35,688 nucleotides of DNA from positions 1 through 35,688 of the forward strand of contig NZ_JANXWD010000039.1 of assembly GCF_025351295.1 (NCBI RefSeq), in the 5' to 3' direction. Positions 8,041 through 15,792 of the stretch are shown in pieces. A program made the position numbers and the translations under genes. Each line of letters begins with the position of its first letter. Positions within the stretch are counted from its first letter, which is position 1. The notes under the pieces are model-generated. The model was not told where the DNA came from. It saw only the letters and a program-made list of their open reading frames with translations, and made no database searches. The DNA is from Phenylobacterium sp. (GTDB taxonomy: Bacteria; Pseudomonadota; Alphaproteobacteria; Caulobacterales; Caulobacteraceae).

Positions 8041-9138
8041 ATGGCCCTCAAAGTCGCCATCGTAGGCCTGCCGAACGTGGGCAAGTCGACCCTGTTCAAT
8101 GCGCTGACCCAGACCGCGGCGGCGCAGGCCGCGAACTATCCGTTCTGCACCATCGAGCCCAACACCGGCGACGTGGCCGTGCCCGAGCCGCGCCTGGAGA
8201 CGCTGGCGGCGATCATCCCGTCCAAGGAGATCATCCCCTCGCGGATCAACTTCGTGGACATCGCCGGCCTGGTGCGCGGGGCGTCCAAGGGCGAGGGCCT
8301 GGGCAACCAGTTCCTGGCCAATATCCGCGACTGTGACGCCGTGGCTTTCGTGGCCCGCTGCTTCATCGACGACGACGTCACCCACGTCGAGGGCAAGGTC
8401 GATCCGCTCTCCGACCTGGAGACCATCGAGACCGAGCTGATGCTGGCCGACCTGGAGAGCCTGGAGAAGCGGGTGGTGAACCTGGAGAAGCGCGCCAAGA
8501 CCGGCGACAAGGACAGCGTCCAGACGCTGCGCCTGGTCCAGGCTGCCCTGACCGAACTCAACGCCGGCCGCCCGGCCCGCAAGGTTGATGTCTCCGCCGA
8601 GGACGAGAAGGCCTGGCGCATGTTGCAGCTGCTGACCTCGAAGCCGGCGCTCTACGTCTCCAACGTCGACGAGGCGTCAGCCGCCACCGGCAACGACATG
8701 TCGCGCCTGGTGGCCGAGCGGGCCGCGCGCGACGGCGCCGACCACGTGGCGATCTCCGCCCAGATCGAGAGCGAGATCGCCATGCTCGACCCCTCCGAGC
8801 GGACGGAGTTCCTGGAGACCCTGGACCTCACCGAGCCAGGCCTGAACAAGCTGATCCGCGAGGCCTATCACCTGCTGGGCCTGCAGACCTATTTCACCGT
8901 CGGCCCCAAGGAGACCCGCGCCTGGACCATCCACAAGGGCGACACCGCCCCCCAGGCGGCCGGCGTGATCCACACGGACTTCGAGAAGGGCTTCATCCGC
9001 GCCGAGACCATCGCCTATGACGACTACGTCCGGCTGAAGGGCGAGGCCGGGGCGCGCGACGCCGGAAAGCTCCGCCAGGAAGGCAAGGAGTATGTCGTCA
9101 GGGACGGCGACGTGCTGAACTTCCGCTTCAACGTTTAG
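8041..9138 (+). CDS. ychF: Redox-regulated ATPase YchF (Obg family)
   Basis: The 365-residue protein has the usual YchF length. ATG at 8041 gives the conserved N-terminus MALKVAIVGLPNVGKSTLF, with the P-loop at residues 9-17. DIAGLVRGASKGEGLGNQFL covers the G3 region and glycine-rich loop. The usual NKxD motif is replaced by a NVDE-type sequence, which in this family explains ATP rather than GTP preference. The C-terminal TGS domain includes LQTYFTVGPKETRAWTIHKG. AAAGGAA lies upstream. YchF is a ribosome-associated ATPase linked to translation and oxidative-stress responses. The two hydrolases downstream follow closely and could be cotranscribed. Confidence 0.97.
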   Translation: MALKVAIVGLPNVGKSTLFNALTQTAAAQAANYPFCTIEPNTGDVAVPEPRLETLAAIIPSKEIIPSRINFVDIAGLVRGASKGEGLGNQFLANIRDCDAVAFVARCFIDDDVTHVEGKVDPLSDLETIETELMLADLESLEKRVVNLEKRAKTGDKDSVQTLRLVQAALTELNAGRPARKVDVSAEDEKAWRMLQLLTSKPALYVSNVDEASAATGNDMSRLVAERAARDGADHVAISAQIESEIAMLDPSERTEFLETLDLTEPGLNKLIREAYHLLGLQTYFTVGPKETRAWTIHKGDTAPQAAGVIHTDFEKGFIRAETIAYDDYVRLKGEAGARDAGKLRQEGKEYVVRDGDVLNFRFNV

Positions 9139-9151
9139 GGACGAAACGATC

Positions 9152-9823
9152 ATGGCCGAAACCATCAAGCTGGCCGGCGCCGACGGGTTCGAGTTCGCCG
9201 CCTATCACGAACCGGCGTTCACGCCGCGCAAGGGCGGGGTGATCGTCATCCAGGAGATCTTCGGCATCGACCCGCACGTCCGCGCCGACGTCGAGCGCTG
9301 GGCCAAGATGGGCTACGAGGCGATCGCGCCCTCGCTCTACGACCGCCGCGAACCCGGCTTCACCGCCGACCACGATCCCGACGGCCTGAAGGCCGGCATC
9401 GCGCATGCCATGGGCACCCCGATGGAGCAGGCGCTGGGCGACATCGCCGCCTGCCGCGACTTCCTGGCCGGGCACGGCGGCAAGGTCTGCGTGGTGGGCT
9501 ACTGCTACGGCGGCTCGCTGGCCTGGCTCTCGGCCGGCAAGCTCGAGGGCATCGCCGCCGCCTCCAGCTATTACGGCAGCCTGGTGAAGGCCAATGCCTC
9601 CATGAAGCCCAGCTGCCCGGTGATCGTCCACCTGGGCCGCACCGACCCCGGCATCCCGGCCGACGAGGTGACCGCCGCGGTCGCCGAGGCCAACCCCGAG
9701 GTGCCGGTCTACATCTACGAAGGCGCCGGCCACGGCTTCAACAACGAGAGCCCCGAACGCTACAACGCCGAGGCCGCCGACCTGGCCCGCCATCGCACGC
9801 TCGAGCTGTTCGACCAGGCCTGA
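9152..9823 (+). CDS. Dienelactone hydrolase family protein (first paralog)
   Basis: The 223-residue alpha/beta hydrolase has the dienelactone hydrolase Cys-Asp-His triad: nucleophile Cys118 in VVGYCYGGS, Asp165 in GRTDPGIP, and His194 in GAGHGFN. Glu35 in IVIQEIFG matches the Glu that primes the nucleophile in classic dienelactone hydrolases. It starts 13 bp after ychF, with GGGACGAAACGATC before the ATG. The family cleaves dienelactones from aromatic degradation, but many members act on other esters or lactones. No other ring-cleavage genes lie nearby, so the substrate is open. It is cytoplasmic, with no signal peptide. Confidence 0.92.
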   Translation: MAETIKLAGADGFEFAAYHEPAFTPRKGGVIVIQEIFGIDPHVRADVERWAKMGYEAIAPSLYDRREPGFTADHDPDGLKAGIAHAMGTPMEQALGDIAACRDFLAGHGGKVCVVGYCYGGSLAWLSAGKLEGIAAASSYYGSLVKANASMKPSCPVIVHLGRTDPGIPADEVTAAVAEANPEVPVYIYEGAGHGFNNESPERYNAEAADLARHRTLELFDQA

Positions 9824-9837
9824 CGGGACCAAACGCC

Positions 9838-10521
9838 ATGGGGGGCGAGACGATTCGGCTGGCCAGCGCGGTCGACGGCTTCGCGTTCGAGGCCTACCAC
9901 GCGCCGGTCGCGGACGCGCGCCGCGGCGGGCTGGTCATCTGCCACGCCATCTGGGGCGTCACCCCCCATCTGCGCGAGCTGGCCGACAGCTTCGCCGAGG
10001 ACGGCTACGAGACCATCGTCCCCAGCCTGTTCGACCGCTATGGCCCAGGCTTCGCCGAGCGCGACACGGACCCGGACCGCTATGCCCGCCAGGACGGCTT
10101 CGCCCGGCGTGCGGACTGGGGGGCCGGCGTGCTCGACGCGGTGCAGGCAGCGATCGACGTGCTGGCGCCGCCGGTGTTCTGCATCGGCTTCTGCTTCGGC
10201 GGGACCACCGCCTGGCTGGCCGCCTCGCGCTGCACGGGCCTGTCGGCCGTGGCGGCCTACTACGGCGGCCAGATCATCGACTACCTGGGCGAGGCGCTTC
10301 TGGTCCCCACCCTGCTGCACCTGGGCAAGACCGACGACCTGATCCCGCCGGCGACCGTGCAGGCCATCCGCGACGCCTATCCCGACCTGCCGGTCCACGA
10401 GTACGAGGCCGGCCACGCCTTCGTGGCGCCGAACGGCTTCCACGCCGACAGCGCGCGGCTCTCGCGCCTGCGCACCCTGCAGCTCTTCGCCCGCAACGGC
10501 GCCGGCCGCAGCGAGGTCTAG
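9838..10521 (+). CDS. Dienelactone hydrolase family protein (second, diverged paralog)
   Basis: This 227-residue paralog begins 14 bp after the first. Cys119 (IGFCFGG), Asp166 (GKTDDLIP) and His193 (EAGHAFVAPN) keep the triad. The priming-Glu segment is changed: VICHAIWG replaces VIQEIFG, putting Ala37 where the first copy has Glu35. Substrate or mechanism may therefore differ. Its TAG stop (10519-10521) overlaps the TAG of the convergent pseudogene at a shared CTAG (10518-10521). The pair looks like an old tandem duplication. Confidence 0.9.
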   Translation: MGGETIRLASAVDGFAFEAYHAPVADARRGGLVICHAIWGVTPHLRELADSFAEDGYETIVPSLFDRYGPGFAERDTDPDRYARQDGFARRADWGAGVLDAVQAAIDVLAPPVFCIGFCFGGTTAWLAASRCTGLSAVAAYYGGQIIDYLGEALLVPTLLHLGKTDDLIPPATVQAIRDAYPDLPVHEYEAGHAFVAPNGFHADSARLSRLRTLQLFARNGAGRSEV

Positions 10522-10765
10522 AACCGATGGATGTACTGCGAACTGAACTTCGTCCCGCTCACGGCGTCATGTGAGATGGCCTTGAGATAGACGTTCAGGT
10601 TGAGACTGTTGGCGTCATCGAGTTTGAAGTGCGCGCCCGGGCCGACATAGAGTTCCTTCTCCCGCGATCCGGGATGGAGACGCCGTTGGCCCGATTGGGC
10701 GTGAGCTGATCGAGGGCGTAGCCGGCAACGCCGAGATTGACCTTGGGCGCGACGGCGTAGGACGC
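10518..10765 (-). pseudogene. 3' remnant of an outer-membrane beta-barrel gene (Phenol_MetA_deg/SphA-like), frameshifted
   Basis: Reading leftward from about 10765, one frame gives ASYAVAPKVNLGVAGYALDQ and continues to NGVSIPD. At about 10661-10680 the sense switches frame to KELYVGPGAHFKL, DDANSLNLNVYLKAI and finally SSQYIHRF, then stop. Together this looks like the last barrel strands of the transporter family annotated as phenol-degradation meta-pathway or SphA-like, including a typical aromatic C-terminus. The gene lacks its start and most of its length and has an internal frameshift, so it should be dead. Family assignment is from memory of the motif style and is moderate. Confidence 0.6.
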
Positions 10766-10974
10766 GGATCGTGGCGCTGACGGCGAACGCCATGGACCAT
10801 CAGGTGCGAGAGTACCTGGAAATCGGCATGGACGACTATCTGGCCAAGCCCATTGCGGTCGACAGGCTGTTCGCACTGCTGGTGAGTGTGGAGAGCGCGC
10901 GCGTGGACTTGAACGATGTTCAAGCCGGCCATGACGATTTCGCGCCGCAGAGGATTACGGGTTCGTCGCAGTAG
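10756..10974 (+). pseudogene. 3' remnant of a response-regulator receiver domain
   Basis: The frame gives RIVALTANAMDHQVREYLE followed by GMDDYLAKPI, which is the second half of a receiver domain: the ALTANA Thr region and the conserved Lys of KPI. The part carrying the phospho-acceptor Asp is missing. After the domain there are about 25 residues and a stop at 10972-10974. Such a C-terminus fits a hybrid kinase or stand-alone regulator. The sequence left of about 10756 belongs to the opposite-strand pseudogene, so this is a truncated leftover. Confidence 0.65.
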
Positions 10975-11001
10975 TTGAACCGCGACAGGCGGAGCCAAGG
11001 C

Positions 11002-11475
11002 CTAACGCTCGATCTGCGTCTTCACCTCGGGCGCCCGCTCGAGCACCCGCACCAGGGCCGCCTGGGCCGCCAGGATGCCGATGCCGGCGGCGTAGCCGGA
11101 GAAGACGCCGGCCGGGTAGCGGCCGCCGTGGGCCGCGCCGACGATCTGCCAGTACATGAACCCCGCCGCGCCGCCCAGCAGCACCACCCCGGCCAGGATC
11201 GAGCGCAGGTTCTGGCCGAACCCGGCCTGGAAGCTCATCCAGACATATTTCGTCAGCCCGCGGCGCAGGCGACCGACGATCAGAGGCAGGCTCAGCGACA
11301 GCATCAGGAACAGCCCCGGCCAGACCAGGGTGCGCTGGGTGACCAGCGACATCGGCCCTGGCAGGCGCAGGTAGGCGTGCACGACCGCGCCCGCATAGAT
11401 CAGCACCGCCATCACCACGGTGAGGTCCTGGGTGCGCTTGAAGTTCCGCCAGGCGGGCGTGTGGGCCATGGCCAT
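11002..11475 (-). CDS. Four-helix integral membrane protein, unknown function
   Basis: The 157-residue protein has about four hydrophobic segments: LTVVMAVLIYAGAVV, WPGLFLMLSLSLPLIVG, ILAGVVLLGGAAGFMYW and a weaker GYAAGIGILAAQAALV. Charged loops lie between them. ATG at 11475 or 11469 could be the start; neither has a strong ribosome site. I recognise no family motif. It diverges from the retropepsin-like gene at 11539, sharing a 63-bp intergenic region. Confidence 0.72.
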   Translation of the reverse strand: MAMAHTPAWRNFKRTQDLTVVMAVLIYAGAVVHAYLRLPGPMSLVTQRTLVWPGLFLMLSLSLPLIVGRLRRGLTKYVWMSFQAGFGQNLRSILAGVVLLGGAAGFMYWQIVGAAHGGRYPAGVFSGYAAGIGILAAQAALVRVLERAPEVKTQIER

Positions 11476-11538
11476 AATGTAGGGGCCCGACGCCGTGGCG
11501 CTAAGACGAAAACCGCCCGTCCCGCGCTATGCTGCGGC

Positions 11539-12324
11539 GTGATCCGCACGCGACTCATCCCGCTGGCCCTGCTGGGCGTTCTTGCCGCCGGTCCAGCCGT
11601 CGCCGGCGAGGAAACCTGCCGCTTCGAGGGCGGAACGCTGGTCGTACCCGCCGTGGTGGCCGGGATCGCCGGCGACTACATCCTCGACACCGGCACGGCG
11701 CAGAGCGTCCTGCACGAGACCCGGGCGCAGTCGGCGGGCTTCGCGGAGACCGAGCTCACCGGCGACGTCCGCCTGGCCGGCATGACCGCCACGGCGCGGC
11801 CGCTGAAAGTGGCCGACCTGGACGTCCGCACCTGGAACCTGCCGACCCCGGTGGCCGGGGTGATCGGCGCCGACCTGCTGAAGGGCTGGGTGCTGGATGT
11901 CAGCTACGCGCCGTGCCGCGTGCGCCTCTGGGAGCCCGGCCAGGCCGCCGCCTTCCGCGGGCGGACCCTGGAGCTGGCCTGGGACCTGGGCCGGCCCACG
12001 GCGCTCGCCACGGCCTCGGACGACGCCCATGAGATCGCCGGCCGCTTCGTCATCGCCACCGGCGCCAACGCGCCCGTCCGCCTTGCCGACGACCTGGCCC
12101 AGGCGCCCAGCGCGGCGACGCCGGACGAGCTCTACCCGCAGGGCGTCTGGTTCGCTCGCCTGGCCAGCGTCACCTTCGCCGGCGCGTCGGGCCGCGACGT
12201 CGCGGCCGGGCTGATGAAGCCGGACGGAGCGGTGGTGGGCGTGCTGGGCGCCGAGGTCCTGGCCCACTTCCGCCTGCGTTTCGACTTCCCCGCCGGACGG
12301 CTGATCGTGACCTCCATACGCTGA
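11539..12324 (+). CDS. Retropepsin-like aspartic protease homolog, two lobes
   Basis: GTG at 11539 gives 261 residues with a signal peptide (IRTRLIPLALLGVLAAGPAVAG), so the protein is exported. Lobe 1 has YILDTGTAQSVL (catalytic Asp50) and GVIGADLLKGW (107-117). Lobe 2 repeats the plan, with FVIATGANAPVRL and GVLGAEVLAHF (234-244). In lobe 2 the catalytic DTG has become ATG (Ala173). Each lobe ends with a beta-strand-rich stretch. The family is the clan AA (retroviral-type) aspartic peptidases. Activity would need lobe 1 to pair with another lobe 1, or may be lost. No good ribosome-binding site is seen before the GTG. It converges on petC with a hairpin between. Confidence 0.8.
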   Translation: MIRTRLIPLALLGVLAAGPAVAGEETCRFEGGTLVVPAVVAGIAGDYILDTGTAQSVLHETRAQSAGFAETELTGDVRLAGMTATARPLKVADLDVRTWNLPTPVAGVIGADLLKGWVLDVSYAPCRVRLWEPGQAAAFRGRTLELAWDLGRPTALATASDDAHEIAGRFVIATGANAPVRLADDLAQAPSAATPDELYPQGVWFARLASVTFAGASGRDVAAGLMKPDGAVVGVLGAEVLAHFRLRFDFPAGRLIVTSIR

Positions 12325-12348
12325 AGGCCCCGGAGCGATCCGGGGCCT
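12325..12348. terminator. Bidirectional hairpin between convergent genes
   Basis: AGGCCCCGGA (12325-12334), loop GCGA, then TCCGGGGCCT (12339-12348) form a perfect 10-bp stem with a GNRA tetraloop. It begins at the base after the stop of the aspartic protease gene and lies 30 bp from the petC stop. There is no strong T tract on either side. Its position supports termination for both strands. Confidence 0.75.
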
Positions 12349-12377
12349 TCGCTATATCTGGCGCTCTGACCGCCGCC

Positions 12378-13220
12378 TTAGTGGCCGATGTTCTTCCAGA
12401 CCCGCCGGTAGCTGAACCACAGCAGGACGCTGAAGAAGAACAGATAGATCATCGCGCCCAGGCCGAACTCCTTGCGTTCGGTCGCCTTGGGGTCCGAGGC
12501 CCAGGCCAGGTAGGCCACGACGTCCTTGGCTTCCTGGCTGAGCATCGACGGCGACTTGTCGTCGAAGGTCACCCTGCCATCCACCAGCGGCGGCGGCATA
12601 GCGATGAACCCGCCCTCCGGCACCGGACCCTTGCCGCTCCACGACGAGGTCATGTCGCCGGACATATAGGGATTGTAGTACTGGTTCGGCCCCGTCTTCA
12701 GGCCCGGGGGTGGGTCCTTGTAGCCGGTCAGGATGGAATAGACGTACTGCGGCCCGCCTTCGCGCGCCTTGACGATCACCGACAGATCCGGGGGCAGGGC
12801 GCCGCCGTTCGCGGCCCGCGCCGCCGGCTCGTTCGGGAACGGCGCCGGGAACCGGTCGGCCGAGCCGGCCGGACGCTGGATGACGTCGCCGGTGTCGGCG
12901 TCGATGTCCTTGACCTGCAGGTCCTTGGCCAGCGACTTCACATAGGGGTTGTCGTTCGGGTTCTTGTACTTCTCGTCGTAGAACGGCCCGCCCTTCTGGC
13001 CGAGGTTGCGGAAGTACATCTGCTCCATGGAGTGGCAGGCCGAGCAGACCTCACGATAGACCTTGTAGCCCCGCTGGACCTGAGCGGTGTCGAACTTGCC
13101 GAACGGGCCCTCGAACGACCAGTGGACGTCCTTGGGTTCGGCATGGGTGGCCCCCGCGAGCGCGGGCCCCGCCATCAGGGCCAAGCCGAGCGCCGCGAAC
13201 GCGAAAGCTTTGCGGAGCAT
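12378..13220 (-). CDS. petC: Cytochrome c1 of the bc1 complex
   Basis: The 280-residue precursor has a signal peptide ending in ALAGA, the heme c site CSACH (Cys59, Cys62, His63), the likely axial Met208 in IAMPPPLVDG, and a C-terminal anchor helix (IYLFFFSVLLWFSYRRVW). The start is ATG at 13220, preceded by AAAAAAGGGG; a TTG three codons upstream is less likely. Cytochrome c1 passes electrons from the Rieske protein to soluble or membrane cytochrome c in the periplasm. It is the last gene of a Rieske-cytochrome b-cytochrome c1 operon and follows petB by 5 bp. Insertions before the Met ligand are typical of alphaproteobacteria. Confidence 0.97.
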   Translation of the reverse strand: MLRKAFAFAALGLALMAGPALAGATHAEPKDVHWSFEGPFGKFDTAQVQRGYKVYREVCSACHSMEQMYFRNLGQKGGPFYDEKYKNPNDNPYVKSLAKDLQVKDIDADTGDVIQRPAGSADRFPAPFPNEPAARAANGGALPPDLSVIVKAREGGPQYVYSILTGYKDPPPGLKTGPNQYYNPYMSGDMTSSWSGKGPVPEGGFIAMPPPLVDGRVTFDDKSPSMLSQEAKDVVAYLAWASDPKATERKEFGLGAMIYLFFFSVLLWFSYRRVWKNIGH

Positions 13221-13225
13221 CGGGC

Positions 13226-14545
13226 TCAACCCCTTTTTTCAGGCGACGCCATGGCGCCCATGGGTGCGCTGGCGGGATGTGACAGCACCGGTTCGGAGAT
13301 CGACTCCGGCACCTTCAGCGGGGTCTCGGTGAGGCCCATGAGCGGGGTGATCACCCAGAAGTAGGCGAAGTAGAATGTGGCCGCGAACCGCGACAGCCAG
13401 ACGAAGCTGTTGAGGTTGGCGTCGCCCAACTGCAGGCCCGAGACCCCCGGGATCACCAGGTCGTCCGGCGCGTGCGCTCCGCAGAAGCCGAGCACGATGC
13501 AGTCGATGAAGAAGATGAAGTACCAAAGCCGGATTGCCGGGCGGTAGCGCATCGAGCGCACCTTGGACGTGTCGAGCCACGGCAGCACGAACAGGGTGGC
13601 GATCGCGCCGAACATCGCGATCACGCCCAGCAGCTTGTTCGGAAGCGCCCGCAGGATCGCGTAGAAGGGCAGCAGGTACCACTCCGGGACGATGTGGGCG
13701 GGGGTTACCAACGGGTTGGCCTTCACATAGTTGACCGCGTCGCCCAGGGCATCCGGGGCGAAGAAGACGAAGGCGGCGTACAGCAGCAGGAACACCGAAA
13801 TCGCGAAGCCGTCCTTCACCGTGTAGTACGGGTGGAAGGGCACGGTGTCGGCCTCGGACTTCACCTCGACGCCCTTGGGGTTGCTGTTGCCAGGCACGTG
13901 CAGCGCCCAGATGTGCAGCGCCACGACGCCGGCGATCACGAACGGCAGCAGATAGTGCAGCGAGAAAAAGCGGTTGAGCGTCGCATCATCGACCGCGAAG
14001 CCGCCCCACAGCCAGGTGGTGATTGCAGGACCGACCACCGGCAGCGCGCCGATCAGGTTGGTGATCACGACCGCGCCGTGGAAGCTCATCTGGCCCCAGG
14101 GCAGCACGTAACCCATGAAGGCGGTGATGATCATCACCAGGTAGATGACGCAGCCCAGGATCCACAGCACTTCGCGCGGCGCCTTGTAGGAGCCGTAGTA
14201 GAGGCCGCGGAACATGTGGACGTAGACAGCCAGGAAGAACATCGACGCGCCGTTGGCGTGCATGCCCTGGATCAGCCAGCCGTAGTTGACGTCGCGCTTG
14301 ATCCGCTGGACCGAGTTGAAGGCCATGTCGACGTGCGGCACGTAGTGCATGGCCAGCACGATACCGGTGACGATCTGGATGCCAAGCATCAGCGCCAGGA
14401 TGCCGCCGAACGTGTACCAGTAGTTCAGGTTCTTCGGCGTCGGGAATGTGACGACGGTGTCGTTGGCGAAACGCAGGATCGGCAGGCGCACGTCCAGCCA
14501 GCGCTCGATCCCGGTCTTCGGTTCGTAAGTGGAATGTCCGCTCAT
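13226..14545 (-). CDS. petB: Cytochrome b of the bc1 complex
   Basis: The 439-residue polytopic protein forms the quinol-oxidising and quinone-reducing core of complex III. The four heme-ligand His residues are visible in two pairs (H96/H110 and H197/H211). The Qo-site PEWY motif is at 287-290, followed by [17 protein letters not shown]. About eight membrane helices are evident. The start is ATG at 14545, with AGGTGGG upstream; an in-frame TTG at 14554 overlaps the petA stop and is less likely. It begins 5 bp after petA and ends 5 bp before petC. Confidence 0.98.
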   Translation of the reverse strand: MSGHSTYEPKTGIERWLDVRLPILRFANDTVVTFPTPKNLNYWYTFGGILALMLGIQIVTGIVLAMHYVPHVDMAFNSVQRIKRDVNYGWLIQGMHANGASMFFLAVYVHMFRGLYYGSYKAPREVLWILGCVIYLVMIITAFMGYVLPWGQMSFHGAVVITNLIGALPVVGPAITTWLWGGFAVDDATLNRFFSLHYLLPFVIAGVVALHIWALHVPGNSNPKGVEVKSEADTVPFHPYYTVKDGFAISVFLLLYAAFVFFAPDALGDAVNYVKANPLVTPAHIVPEWYLLPFYAILRALPNKLLGVIAMFGAIATLFVLPWLDTSKVRSMRYRPAIRLWYFIFFIDCIVLGFCGAHAPDDLVIPGVSGLQLGDANLNSFVWLSRFAATFYFAYFWVITPLMGLTETPLKVPESISEPVLSHPASAPMGAMASPEKRG

Positions 14546-14550
14546 AGGTC

Positions 14551-15105
14551 TCAACCCACCTTGATCTTGCTGTCGGACAGGAAGGCGTAGGTCGGCACCT
14601 CCAGGTTCTTCGGCGCCGGGCCCTTACGGATCCGTCCGGAGGTGTCGTACACCGAGCCGTGGCACGGGCAGAACCAGCCCCCGTAGTCGCCGCCACCGAC
14701 CGTGGGCACGCAGCCCAGGTGGGTGCAGGTGCCGACCAGGATCAGCCACTCGGCCTTGCCGGCCTTGTGGCGCTCCTCGTCGGTCTGAGGGTCGCGCAGA
14801 TCGGCGTGGTCGTCCTTGATCGCCGCGGCGATCTGGGCCGGGGTGCGATGGCGCACGAAGAGCGGTTTGCCGCGCCACTTCACCACCACCTGCTGTCCCG
14901 GCTCGACCTTGCCCAGGTCGAACTCGATCGAGGCGAGCGCGAGCGTGTCGCCGGCGGGGTTCATCTGGTCGATCAACGGCCAGACGAGCCCGCCCACGGC
15001 GCCGATCGCGGCCGCGCCGGCGGCAATATGGATGAAATCGCGACGGCTCGGGTCTTCACCCGAGGCGTGCGGGTCGGGAGTTGCGCCCACGACGGTGTCG
15101 GCCAC
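14551..15105 (-). CDS. petA: Rieske iron-sulfur subunit of the bc1 complex
   Basis: The 184-residue protein has an N-terminal twin-arginine-type sequence (SRRDFIHIA) and an uncleaved anchor helix (about 26-45). The 2Fe-2S cluster motifs are CTHLGC (127-132) and CPCHGS (146-151): Cys127, His129, Cys146 and His149 bind the cluster, and Cys132 and Cys148 form the stabilising disulfide. The start is GTG at 15105, with AAGGG upstream. It is the first gene of petABC, so the promoter should lie in 15106-15311, shared with the divergent trmL. Confidence 0.97.
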   Translation of the reverse strand: MADTVVGATPDPHASGEDPSRRDFIHIAAGAAAIGAVGGLVWPLIDQMNPAGDTLALASIEFDLGKVEPGQQVVVKWRGKPLFVRHRTPAQIAAAIKDDHADLRDPQTDEERHKAGKAEWLILVGTCTHLGCVPTVGGGDYGGWFCPCHGSVYDTSGRIRKGPAPKNLEVPTYAFLSDSKIKVG

Positions 15106-15171
15106 CTTGAAGCTACCCTTCGATAGAAGTCCCCACGACGCGCCGCGAGACCCTGAAATTACGGCCCGAAA

Positions 15172-15197
15172 CCCGTCGACGGGCGGCGAACCGGTTC
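15172..15197. promoter_or_regulatory. Two adjacent palindromes between petA and trmL
   Basis: CCCGTCGACGGG (15172-15183) and GAACCGGTTC (15188-15197) are perfect palindromes of 12 and 10 bp, separated by 4 bp. They lie inside the roughly 206-bp region from which petABC and trmL diverge. They could be regulator sites. GC-rich palindromes also arise by chance, so confidence is low. Confidence 0.3.
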
Positions 15198-15311
15198 CGG
15201 AAGAGGTCGCGGGCCATGCACTCTATACCGAGACGGTGGCGGACGTCGCGTCCGCTGTCCCCGATTCGTGCCCTTGCGCCCCGACCACTCCCGATGGCGG
15301 ATGGCCTTAGA

Positions 15312-15782
15312 ATGCGTTTGGCCCTTTTTCAACCGGACATTCCGCAAAACCTGGGCGCCGCCATCCGGCTGGCCGCCTGCCTGGGCGTTCCCCTGGAGGT
15401 GATCGAGCCTTGTGGCTTCCCTTTGAGCGACGCCGCGATCCGTCGCGCGGCGATGGACTATGCCGCGATCGCCGACGTGAGGCGACACCCCGGCTGGGCC
15501 GATTTCCGAGACGATCGGGGCCGCACCGGCCGCCTAGTGCTGTTCACCACCCAGGCCGCGCGGCCGTTCCAGACTTTCGAATTCCGCCCCGACGACGTGC
15601 TGCTGTTCGGCCGCGAGAGCGCCGGCGTCCCCGAGGCGGTCCATGAGGCCGCCGATGCGCGGCTGTTCATCCCGTTGGCCCCCGGCGCCCGCTCGCTGAA
15701 CGTCGTGACGGCGGCGGCCATGGCGCTTTCGCGGGCCTTAAGCGTGACGGATGGCTTCCCAAGCCCCGCCCGAACCGGCTAG
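15312..15782 (+). CDS. trmL: tRNA (cytidine(34)-2'-O)-methyltransferase
   Basis: The 156-residue SPOUT-family enzyme 2'-O-methylates the wobble base of certain leucine tRNAs using S-adenosylmethionine. ATG at 15312 gives MRLALFQPDIPQNLGAAIRL, which aligns with the usual TrmL N-terminus; an ATG at 15294 would add six residues. The trefoil-knot motifs FGRESAGVP, IPLAPGARSLNV and the following helix form the AdoMet pocket and dimer interface. It diverges from petABC, and its end is close to or overlaps the hemF start, suggesting cotranscription. Confidence 0.92.
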   Translation: MRLALFQPDIPQNLGAAIRLAACLGVPLEVIEPCGFPLSDAAIRRAAMDYAAIADVRRHPGWADFRDDRGRTGRLVLFTTQAARPFQTFEFRPDDVLLFGRESAGVPEAVHEAADARLFIPLAPGARSLNVVTAAAMALSRALSVTDGFPSPARTG

Positions 15783-15792
15783 CAAACCCGCC

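Noticed and set aside
13472..14590. 372-codon plus-strand open frame opposite petB
   Set aside because: Antisense shadow of cytochrome b. Its composition (His, Asp, Gln, Arg, Val) is typical of mirror frames in this genome.
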